This document shows positions 1 to 6,232 of a DNA stretch of 12,547 nucleotides, one piece after another. This DNA comes from an uncultured Ardenticatenia bacterium (GTDB lineage: Bacteria > Chloroflexota > Anaerolineae > Promineifilales > Promineifilaceae). Below the pieces are notes generated by a model that ran no database searches, had not been told where the DNA came from, and worked only from the letters and a program-made list of their open reading frames with translations. The stretch is from the NCBI GenBank assembly GCA_937858165.1, contig CALLZA010000313.1, positions 1 to 12,547 of the forward strand. The letters run 5' to 3'. The stretch's first letter is position 1, and each line of letters opens with the position of its first letter. A program made the position numbers and the translations under genes.

Positions 1-63
1 TTACTCATGTGTGATGTGACGTCGTTAGTATGATGTGAAGCGGGCGTAGTTTGGTTTTTTTTT
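1..63. other. Non-genomic read tail beyond sequencing adapter
   Basis: This stretch lies outside the P7 end of the adapter at 64-129. It ends in a run of nine T (55-63), the complement of the poly-A that commonly appears when an Illumina read runs past its adapter. The remaining bases resemble neither the GC-rich sequence of the rest of the window nor any coding frame. I read it as low-quality read tail carried into the assembly, not as chromosome. Confidence 0.9.
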
Positions 64-129
64 CAAGCAGAAGACGGCATACGAGATCTAGTACGGTCTC
101 GTGGGCTCGGAGATGTGTATAAGAGACAG
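64..129 (-). other. Untrimmed Illumina P7 / Nextera i7 adapter
   Basis: Positions 64-87 match the P7 flow-cell sequence, 88-95 are an 8-base index (CTAGTACG, the complement of index read CGTACTAG), and 96-129 match the Nextera read-2 transposase adapter ending in the 19-base Tn5 mosaic end (111-129). Genomic sequence begins at about 130. Translations across this junction give the peptides MCIRDR and SYTHLRAHET, which are familiar adapter artefacts in protein databases. Confidence 0.98.
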
Positions 130-665
130 AGGACGAGACGTTCACGCTGACCGTGCGGCCGCGCCTGCCGGGCGAATACGATGCCGCCACCGAGGGCGCG
201 CTGGGCATTGGCTTGGGCGACGGCCCACGGCAGAGCGTCAACCCGTTCACGGCGCTGGGCGACTCACTGAGGATGATCGGGGAGTACCTGACCCTCTACG
301 CTCGCCTGCCCTCCATGCTCATCAACGGTGAGATCACTGCCCAGGAGGCGCGGCCGGTCAGCATCGTCGGTATCAGCCAGATAGCCGGCATGGCCGCCGA
401 AGACTCGGTGCAATCGCGCAACCCGTATCGGCTGCTCATCATGGCCGGCTTCATCAGCGTCGCCCTGGGGCTGACCAACCTGTTGCCCATTCCCGCGCTT
501 GATGGCGGTCGCATCCTTTTCGTCCTGATCGAAGCCCTCCGTGGGCGGCGCATTGAGCCGCAGCGCGAAGGGATGGTGCATCTCGTCGGCATGTTGATGT
601 TGCTGGGGCTGATGGCCTTCCTCATCTTCCAGGACATTGCCAACCCGATCATTCCCCTCAACTAA
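130..665 (+). CDS. rseP: RseP/RasP-type site-2 (M50) intramembrane metalloprotease, C-terminal part
   Basis: This is the C-terminal 177 residues of a site-2 protease, which cuts membrane-bound regulators such as anti-sigma factors within the membrane. The open frame runs straight out of the adapter junction (first whole codon at 132), so the start and the N-terminal HExxH zinc motif are missing because the contig ends. Visible from the N side are the end of a PDZ domain (LPGEYDAATEGALGIGL), a P-V-S-I-V-G segment, a membrane helix, and the diagnostic third-metal-ligand motif NLLPIPALDGGR, which matches RseP/RasP closely. A final membrane helix and a short tail follow. The HEAT-repeat gene starts 7 bases after the stop, suggesting co-transcription. 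The family is clear; the substrate cannot be inferred. Confidence 0.93.
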
Positions 666-672
666 TTCATCA

Positions 673-1668
673 ATGACCAGTCAACGCGAGCAATCCTTCC
701 CCTCTGTCCTGTCGGCCCTGTTCGGCGGCGACGAGGTCCCCGTCCATCTGGTGTATCGCCTGTCGGACATGAGCAAGGCCGAATTCGAGCTGTTCCAGCG
801 CGAATGGCTGGAGGTGAGCGAGGAGCGGCGGGCCGCGCTCGTCCGCCACATGGCCGACATCGCCGAAGAGAACTATCTGGTCGAATTCACGCCTGTCTTC
901 GCCCATCTTTTCGACGACAGCTATGCCGCCGTGCGTATAGCGGCGCTCGACGGCGTGTGGGACTCGACGGAGCCGCGCCTGGTGCGGCCCATCATCGGCC
1001 TGCTGCAAAGCGACCGCGACGTAAACGTACGCGCCGCCGCCGCCCGCGCCCTGGCCCACTACGTGCTGCTGGCCGAATGGGGCCAGATCCGCCCTGCTGT
1101 GGCCACGCCCGCCGTTGACGCGCTGCTGGCCGAATACGACCGGCCGAACGCGCCGCTGGAGGTCAAACGCGCGGCGCTCGAAGCCGTTGCCGCGGCCAAC
1201 CACCCCCGCGTCCCCGACATGATCCTCGACGCCTACGACGACGGCCCGAACGACCTGCAACTGAGCGCCCTGTTCGCCATGGGCCTGACCGCCGACCAAC
1301 GCTGGCTGCCCATCCTCGACGACGAGATGCAAAGCCCTTCGGCCGACTTCCGCGCCGAAGCCGCCCGCGCCGCCGGCGGGCTGGGCAGCACCGACTCGGT
1401 CGACGCGCTGGAAGGGCTGCTGACGGACGAAGACCCGAGCGTGACCATGGCTGCCATCTACGCGCTAGGCCAGATTGGCGGCGACCGGGCCACGGAACTG
1501 CTGACCCGCCTGTCGCAAGACCCCGACTACGAAGAGCTGTACGACGCCATCGACGAAGCCCTGGAAGAGATGGACTTGCTGGAAGGCGGCTTTGACCTGC
1601 TCGCGCTGGACGAAGACGACCTGGAGGATGATGACGGCGACCTGCTGGACGACCTGCGCGCCAATTGA
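673..1668 (+). CDS. HEAT-repeat protein with acidic C-terminal tail
   Basis: A 331-residue soluble protein built of tandem helical HEAT-like repeats. Repeats with the usual D-x-x-V-R-x-A-A-x-x-A-L signature are clear around residues 80-135 (SYAAVRIAALDGVW, VNVRAAAARALAHY) and again to about residue 280 (FRAEAARAAGGLG, VTMAAIYALGQIGG). Such repeats normally form a scaffold for protein binding, and no catalytic motif is visible. The last 40 or so residues become strongly acidic (DEDDLEDDDGDLLDD). The frame could extend upstream to 637 inside the protease gene, but ATG 673 just after that gene's stop is the natural start; no clear Shine-Dalgarno precedes it. Its stop overlaps the TTG start of the next gene. 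The partner is unknown; the acidic tail might bind a basic protein or nucleic-acid-binding domain. Confidence 0.85.
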   Translation: MTSQREQSFPSVLSALFGGDEVPVHLVYRLSDMSKAEFELFQREWLEVSEERRAALVRHMADIAEENYLVEFTPVFAHLFDDSYAAVRIAALDGVWDSTEPRLVRPIIGLLQSDRDVNVRAAAARALAHYVLLAEWGQIRPAVATPAVDALLAEYDRPNAPLEVKRAALEAVAAANHPRVPDMILDAYDDGPNDLQLSALFAMGLTADQRWLPILDDEMQSPSADFRAEAARAAGGLGSTDSVDALEGLLTDEDPSVTMAAIYALGQIGGDRATELLTRLSQDPDYEELYDAIDEALEEMDLLEGGFDLLALDEDDLEDDDGDLLDDLRAN

Positions 1669-2576
1669 CCGTCTTCCTCAATGTCCTGACGGGCAACATT
1701 CTGCCCATTGCCCTGGTGGCGTCGTTGGGCTTCGTGCTGCGGCGGCGCTTCGACGTGCATGTGGGCACGCTGACCAGCGTCGTCTTCAACGTCCTTAGCC
1801 CCTGCCTCGTCTTCTCCGCCCTGGTGGGCAGCCAACTGCCGGGGGAGGAGTTGCTCCAACTGGCCGCGTTCTCGGCTATCAGCATCCTAACCATTGGCGG
1901 GTTGGCGCTTGTCCTGACGCGGTTGCTGCGGCTGGATCGGGCGGCAACGGCAGCGGTGATCATCGTGGCCATGTTCGCCAACGGCGGCAACTATGGCCTG
2001 ACACTGCTCCAACTGCGCTATGGCGACGCCGGTCTGTCGCGCGGCGTCGTCTACTTTGTCACCAGCACGGTCATTTTCTACACCCTGGGCGTGCTCATCG
2101 CGTCCCTCGGCCGGCTGACGTGGCGTCAATCACTGGCGCGCATGCTGCGGGTGCCCGCCTTCTACGCTGCGCTGCTGGCAGTGGCTGTCTATGGCCTGCG
2201 CATTCCCATCCCCGCGCCAATCATGAGCGGCGTAACCATCGCCGGGCAAGGGGCCATCCCGGTGATGCTGCTCATCCTGGGCATGCAGATCGCCGATATG
2301 CGCCGCGGCGAGACGACTGGCTACGTCTGGCCGGCGGTTGGGCTGCGGCTGGTGGCGGGGCCGCTGGTAGGGCTGGGCGTGGCCGCGGCGCTGGGGCTGT
2401 CGGGCGTCGGCCGTAACGCCATGATCATCGAAGCCAGTATGCCGCCGGCTGTTTTTTGCCTCATCCTGGCCGCCGAGTTCGGCTTGCCGACGGCCGCCGT
2501 GGCGCGTATAGTTGTCTTCGCGACCCTGCTCAGCCCGCTGACCATCGCCGCGACGATTACCCTCCTCGGCCTATGA
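1665..2576 (+). CDS. AEC (auxin efflux carrier) family transporter
   Basis: A 303-residue, highly hydrophobic protein with about ten predicted membrane segments, matching the membrane transport family that includes plant auxin efflux carriers and bacterial malate/malonate-type permeases. Typical features are the N-terminal LPIALVASLGFVLRRRF segment, the LSPCLVFSALV helix, the FANGGNYGLTLLQLRYG segment, and the C-terminal EASMPPAVFCLILAAEFGLP segment. The likely start is TTG at 1665, which overlaps the upstream stop (TTGA), since no in-frame ATG lies near the beginning of the homologous region. The stop overlaps the next gene's ATG (ATGA), so translational coupling is likely on both sides. The substrate (organic acid or other anion) cannot be told from sequence. 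Confidence 0.9.
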   Translation: MTVFLNVLTGNILPIALVASLGFVLRRRFDVHVGTLTSVVFNVLSPCLVFSALVGSQLPGEELLQLAAFSAISILTIGGLALVLTRLLRLDRAATAAVIIVAMFANGGNYGLTLLQLRYGDAGLSRGVVYFVTSTVIFYTLGVLIASLGRLTWRQSLARMLRVPAFYAALLAVAVYGLRIPIPAPIMSGVTIAGQGAIPVMLLILGMQIADMRRGETTGYVWPAVGLRLVAGPLVGLGVAAALGLSGVGRNAMIIEASMPPAVFCLILAAEFGLPTAAVARIVVFATLLSPLTIAATITLLGL

Positions 2577-3793
2577 ACCGTTCGCTCTTTCGCCCGCTTC
2601 GCCTCGGACTTCTCGTTTTGGTGTGTGGCCTGTGGTCGTTCGGCTGGCTGCCGGGGGCGGGCGTGGCCGCAGCGCAGGAAGGGGGCGTGGTACGTTCCAC
2701 GGCCGACTACGTCTACGGCCAGACGATGCGCTTCCACCTGAGCGCCGCCGATATCGGCGAAGTGCGCTCGATCACGCTTTTCTTCCGCCTGGGCGCGTCG
2801 CCCGACTCCTTCGCCGTGGCCATTGACGTGCCGTCCGATCCCGTCATCGAGGTATCCTACGCCCTCGACTTGACCCAGACCCGTCTGCCCCCCTTCAGCG
2901 CCATCACCTACTGGTGGGAATTGGAGCGGGTCGATGATACGCTCATCGTCCCGGAGCAGATCATCAGCTACACCGACGATCAATTCAACTGGAGCCAGCT
3001 GGTCGAGACGGATGAGGCCGGCGGGGGCAGCGTGCGCATCCACTGGACGGGCGAGGGCACGGAGTTGGGCGAGGAGGCGCGCGACCTCGTCTTCGAGATG
3101 CTGCCACGCATTGGCCCGCTGCTGCCGCTGGAGCAGGTGCTGCCCTTCGACGTCTACATCTACCCCTCGACGGCCGACCTGGGCGCGGCGCTACGACTGG
3201 CCGGGCGCGACTTCCAGCCGGGCCAGACCTACCCCGATCTGGGCGTAGTGCTGGCGACGGTTGTCAACCTGCGCACGGCCGAGGCAGAGTTGCGCCACGA
3301 GCTGTCGCGCGGGTTGGTGGATCTGCTGCTTTTCCAGGGGCTAGGACAGTTCGCCTACAATCTGCCGCCGTGGCTCAACCGCGGCCTGGCCGGCGCGGTG
3401 CGCGGCGCGGCCGACGCACCCCGCGACGACGCCCTGCGCGCCGCCGTGTCATCGGCGACAACGCTGCCGGTGGCCGAGCTGTGCGCCGGGCGGTCCATCG
3501 ACAGCGATCTGGCCGCGGCCCAGAGCGAGGCACTGCTGAGCTTCATCGCCACGACCTACGGCGACGCCGCGGTGCGCCAACTTGTGGCGGCCTTCGCCGA
3601 GGGGGCCGATTGCCCCACAGCGCTGCAAAGCGCGCTGCAACTCTCGCCGGAGCAACTGGAGGCGGCCTGGTTGCGCAGCTTGCGCAGCGGCGAGGGCGGG
3701 CGCAGCGCGGCCGAGTTGGCCGTCTGGATCGGGCTGGCGCTAGCCGGTTTTGGGCTGGCCGGACTGTTGCTCATTCGGCCGCGCCGGCGCTAG
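2573..3793 (+). CDS. Secreted, membrane-anchored peptidase MA-like protein with degenerate zinc site
   Basis: A 406-residue protein with an N-terminal signal peptide or anchor (basic MNRSLFRPLRLG, a hydrophobic stretch, then AAAQEGG) and a C-terminal membrane helix followed by RPRRR (about residues 380-406). A beta-rich N-terminal domain contains ITYWWELERVDD near residue 115. The second half resembles MA-family (gluzincin) metallopeptidases: a VYIYPSTADL segment, then RHELSRGLVD and LPPWLNRGLAG. In active relatives these read HExxH and WLxEGLA. Here the second histidine is Arg246 and the downstream glutamate is Arg270, while His242 and Glu243 remain. Zinc binding and catalysis are therefore doubtful, and it may be a pseudo-enzyme with a binding role at the outer face of the membrane. 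ATG 2573 is chosen over a longer upstream frame because it gives the signal peptide and overlaps the transporter stop by 4 bases. Confidence 0.75.
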   Translation: MNRSLFRPLRLGLLVLVCGLWSFGWLPGAGVAAAQEGGVVRSTADYVYGQTMRFHLSAADIGEVRSITLFFRLGASPDSFAVAIDVPSDPVIEVSYALDLTQTRLPPFSAITYWWELERVDDTLIVPEQIISYTDDQFNWSQLVETDEAGGGSVRIHWTGEGTELGEEARDLVFEMLPRIGPLLPLEQVLPFDVYIYPSTADLGAALRLAGRDFQPGQTYPDLGVVLATVVNLRTAEAELRHELSRGLVDLLLFQGLGQFAYNLPPWLNRGLAGAVRGAADAPRDDALRAAVSSATTLPVAELCAGRSIDSDLAAAQSEALLSFIATTYGDAAVRQLVAAFAEGADCPTALQSALQLSPEQLEAAWLRSLRSGEGGRSAAELAVWIGLALAGFGLAGLLLIRPRRR

Positions 3794-3898
3794 GCGCTTA
3801 AGCCGATCGGTAAGCGATGGGGCGTATAAAGAGCAAAACATACTCCGGATAGATGCGCCGTAGTGCCAATCCGGCTATGCTTCTGCTCAGGAGAGTAC
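3794..3898 (+). promoter_or_regulatory. Spacer with ribosome binding site and possible promoter of the pyrophosphorylase gene
   Basis: This 105-base gap separates the MA-like gene from the pyrophosphorylase gene and is more AT-rich than its surroundings. A good Shine-Dalgarno (AGGAGAG, about 3889-3895) lies just upstream of ATG 3899 and decides that start over an in-frame GTG at 3863. A TATAAA at 3825-3830 could be a -10 element, but I see no well-spaced -35. The promoter is only a possibility; the ribosome binding site is solid. Confidence 0.5.
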
Positions 3899-5350
3899 AT
3901 GACACAGGACGCGGCGCAATTCGCCCCTTTTGCTCAACGCATGGCCGACGAAGGCCTACCCGCCATCTTCATCGCCCACTTCGCCCACTACTACGAGAAG
4001 TTGCGGCGCGGTGATGACGGCCTGTTCGCCGAACGCGACATCCGGCCGGTGCGGTCGCTGGACAACGCCGAACGGCTGGCGCCACGGTTGACGGCCGTCG
4101 GGCAAGAGGCGATCCGGCGCACCGTCATCATCAAGCTCAACGGCGGTCTGGGCACCAGCATGGGGTTGACCGGGCCGAAGTCGCTGCTGGTGGTCAAGGA
4201 GGGCTTGACCTTCCTGGACATCATCGCCCGGCAAGCGGTCGAGATCGGGGCACCGCTGCTGCTGATGAACAGCTTCGCCACCGACGCGGCGTCGGTGGCC
4301 GTCGTGGAGCAGTACCCCGGCCTGCGCCACGACCTGCCGCTCAGCTTCTGCCAACACAAACAGCCCAAGATCGACGCCGCCACCTTCGCCCCGGCCACAT
4401 GGCCCGACGACCGCGAACTGGAGTGGTGTCCGCCCGGCCACGGCGATCTCTACACCGCCCTCGTCACCAGCGGGATGCTTGACCGGCTGTTGCGCGCCGG
4501 CTATGAATACGCTTTCGTCTCCAACGCCGACAACCTGGGCGCGGTGCTCGATCCGGCCATCCTAGGCTACATGGCTGACAAGCAGTTGCCGTTTCTGATG
4601 GAAGTGGCTGACCGGACAACGGCCGACCGCAAGGGGGGCCACCTGGCGCGGCGGCCCGATGGCGGCCTGCTGCTGCGCGAGATTGCCCAGTGCCCGGCTG
4701 ATGACCTCCTCGCCTTCCAGGACATCGAGCGCCACCGCTACTTTAACACCAACAACCTCTGGCTCCACCTGCCCACACTGCGGGCGACACTGGCGGCCAA
4801 CAACAACGAATTAGACCTGCCCATGATCCGCAACCGCAAGACGGTTGACCCACGCGACCCCGACTCGACGCCCGTCTACCAGTTGGAAACGGCAATGGGT
4901 TCGGCCCTCGCCGTGTTCAAGGGCGCGGAGGCGATCCGCGTGCCGCGGGCGCGGTTCGCGCCGGTGAAGAAAACCGACGACCTGCTGGCCGTGCGCTCCG
5001 ACGCCTACCAGTTGACGCGCGACTTCCGCGTCGTGCTGGCCCGCGAACGGCGCGGACGGCCGCCGGCAGTGGAACTGGACAGCAGCTTCTACCGACTGGT
5101 CGACGATCTCGATTGCCGCTTCCCAGCCGGCCCGCCGTCGCTGCGCGAGTGTGATCGGCTGCGGGTTGAAGGGGCGTTTGAGTTTGGGCCGGGCGTGGTC
5201 GTGCGCGGCGACGTGACATTCCGCAACACCAGCGGCCGCTGTGTCGCCGTGCCGCGCGGCCTGACCGTGACTGATGCCGTCTGGCCGGGCGAAGAAACCG
5301 CTTCCAGCCTTCTGCCCGAAGATGATGGGCTGAAAGCGCCGGCTCTTTAG
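3899..5350 (+). CDS. UTP-glucose-1-phosphate uridylyltransferase, eukaryote-type (UDPGP family)
   Basis: A 483-residue cytoplasmic enzyme of the UDPGP family, which makes UDP-glucose and pyrophosphate from UTP and glucose 1-phosphate and so supplies glycan and glycolipid synthesis. The nucleotide-binding signature LNGGLGTSMG (residues 80-89) followed by GPKS (92-95) is diagnostic. Further family blocks are MNSFATD, FVSNADNLGA, a NTNNLW motif, and PVKKTDDLLAVRSD with the conserved lysine near the active site. The last 80 or so residues look like the C-terminal beta-helix domain. Length is normal. This family is the eukaryotic-type UGPase, unrelated in detail to bacterial GalU. The nucleotide-sugar specificity (glucose against N-acetylhexosamine) rests on family resemblance. 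A strong bidirectional terminator follows the stop. Confidence 0.93.
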   Translation: MTQDAAQFAPFAQRMADEGLPAIFIAHFAHYYEKLRRGDDGLFAERDIRPVRSLDNAERLAPRLTAVGQEAIRRTVIIKLNGGLGTSMGLTGPKSLLVVKEGLTFLDIIARQAVEIGAPLLLMNSFATDAASVAVVEQYPGLRHDLPLSFCQHKQPKIDAATFAPATWPDDRELEWCPPGHGDLYTALVTSGMLDRLLRAGYEYAFVSNADNLGAVLDPAILGYMADKQLPFLMEVADRTTADRKGGHLARRPDGGLLLREIAQCPADDLLAFQDIERHRYFNTNNLWLHLPTLRATLAANNNELDLPMIRNRKTVDPRDPDSTPVYQLETAMGSALAVFKGAEAIRVPRARFAPVKKTDDLLAVRSDAYQLTRDFRVVLARERRGRPPAVELDSSFYRLVDDLDCRFPAGPPSLRECDRLRVEGAFEFGPGVVVRGDVTFRNTSGRCVAVPRGLTVTDAVWPGEETASSLLPEDDGLKAPAL

Positions 5351-5398
5351 GCTGTCGCCACAGAGGGGGCGCGGGAGAATCGCGCTACAAACGGATCA

Positions 5399-5433
5399 AA
5401 AAGAGCGGTGCGTCTCATACGCGCCGCTCTTTT
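5399..5433. terminator. Bidirectional intrinsic terminator
   Basis: A 15-base arm (5399-5413) pairs with 5419-5433 around the 5-base loop CTCAT, with one T/G position that pairs as U-G in RNA. The arms begin AAAAGAGCGG and end CCGCTCTTTT, so a U-run lies at the 3' side of the hairpin whichever strand is transcribed. It sits between the convergent pyrophosphorylase gene and the sdh operon and can end both. Confidence 0.9.
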
Positions 5434-5435
5434 CT

Positions 5436-5463
5436 AACTCGTCAGTCGTCACTCGTCACTACA
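5436..5463. repeat. Heptameric tandem repeat overlapping the end of sdhB
   Basis: Four consecutive 7-base units read AACTCGT, CAGTCGT, CACTCGT and CACTACA on the plus strand. The repeat fills the space between the terminator and sdhB and runs into the sdhB stop codon (5459-5461). It has the same period as the repeat at 6197-6231 but a different unit. Confidence 0.7.
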
Positions 5464-6181
5464 CTTTTCCTGACGTAATCGCCATCTTCACCTCGGCAAT
5501 CGCCTCGGTGACCTTGATTTCGCGCGGGCAGGCGTTGGTGCAGTTAAAGATGGTGCGGCAGCGCCAGACGCCGAAGGTGTCGGCCAGCACGTCCAGCCGT
5601 TCGCTCGTGCCGTCGTCGCGGGTGTCGAAGATGAAACGATGAGCCTGGACGATGGCCGCCGGGCCGACGTAGCGGCCGTCGGACCAGAAGCTGGGGCAGG
5701 AGGTCGTGCAGGCGGCGCAGAGGATGCATTTGGTCGTGTCGTCGAAGCGAGCGCGATCTTCGGGCGATTGCAGTCGTTCGCGGCCGTCGGCCGGCACGGG
5801 TGCGTCGGTGATGAAGTAGGGCATGACCGAGCGGTAGTGGTCGAAGAACGGTTCCATGTCCACCAGCAGGTCTTTCTCGACCCGCAGGCCCAGGATTGGC
5901 TCAACCTGAATCTTCACCACGTCGTTCTTGACGCCCAACTCCTTAACCAGCGTCTTGCAAGCCAGGGCGTTGGCGCCGTTGATGCGCATGGCGTCGGAAC
6001 CGCACACGCCATGGGCGCACGAGCGCCGCAGGGTCAGCGTGCCGTCCTGCTCCCACTTCACGCGGTGCAGCAGGTCGAGCACGGTATCGGTGCGCAGCAC
6101 GTCTACCAGAGTATACTCCCCCCACCAGGGCTTCTTGTCGGTTTCCGGGTTGAAGCGCCGGATTCGCAGTTTTGCTTGCAT
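5459..6181 (-). CDS. sdhB: Succinate dehydrogenase iron-sulfur subunit
   Basis: The 240-residue electron-transfer subunit of complex II, passing electrons from the FAD of SdhA to the quinone site in the membrane. All cluster ligands are present: Cys55, Cys60, Asp63 and Cys75 for [2Fe-2S]; Cys152, Cys155, Cys158 and Cys218 for [4Fe-4S]; Cys162, Cys208 and Cys214 for [3Fe-4S]. Spacing and length match the E. coli protein almost residue for residue. It is the last gene of the minus-strand operon and starts 51 bases after the sdhA stop, with AGGAGA placed a few bases before its ATG. The spacer to sdhA holds a heptameric repeat. Dehydrogenase against fumarate reductase direction cannot be proved from sequence, but the CDAB order and the heme ligands in both anchors favour succinate oxidation. 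Confidence 0.97.
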   Translation of the reverse strand: MQAKLRIRRFNPETDKKPWWGEYTLVDVLRTDTVLDLLHRVKWEQDGTLTLRRSCAHGVCGSDAMRINGANALACKTLVKELGVKNDVVKIQVEPILGLRVEKDLLVDMEPFFDHYRSVMPYFITDAPVPADGRERLQSPEDRARFDDTTKCILCAACTTSCPSFWSDGRYVGPAAIVQAHRFIFDTRDDGTSERLDVLADTFGVWRCRTIFNCTNACPREIKVTEAIAEVKMAITSGKV

Positions 6182-6196
6182 GGTGTCTCCTAGCCT

Positions 6197-6231
6197 GTAA
6201 TTCGTAATTCCTAATTCGTAATTCGTAATTA
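6197..6231. repeat. Heptameric tandem repeat between sdhA and sdhB
   Basis: Five 7-base units in a row: GTAATTC, GTAATTC, CTAATTC, GTAATTC and GTAATTA. It is markedly AT-rich against its surroundings, begins a few bases upstream of the sdhB ribosome binding site and ends one base before the sdhA stop codon. It resembles in style the short tandemly repeated repeats reported from cyanobacterial genomes. Confidence 0.85.
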
Positions 6232-6232
6232 C

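Noticed and set aside
101..331. Small proteins beginning MGSEMCIRDR (plus) and containing SYTHLRAHET (minus) at the left end
   Set aside because: These are translations of the Nextera adapter fused to the protease sequence in wrong frames.
1163..1990. Minus-strand open frame across the HEAT and AEC genes
   Set aside because: It spans the junction of two real genes, is Arg/Ser/Pro-rich low-complexity, and has no family resemblance.
3781..3806. GC palindrome (GCGCCGGCGC) and nearby short inverted bits at the end of the MA-like gene as a terminator
   Set aside because: The palindrome has no loop, lies in coding sequence, and is followed by no T-run. Such sequences arise often by chance in GC-rich DNA.
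5436..6231. Repeats around sdhB as a CRISPR-like or insertion footprint
   Set aside because: The units are only 7 bases with no spacers, there are no cas genes, and there is no target-site duplication or transposase.
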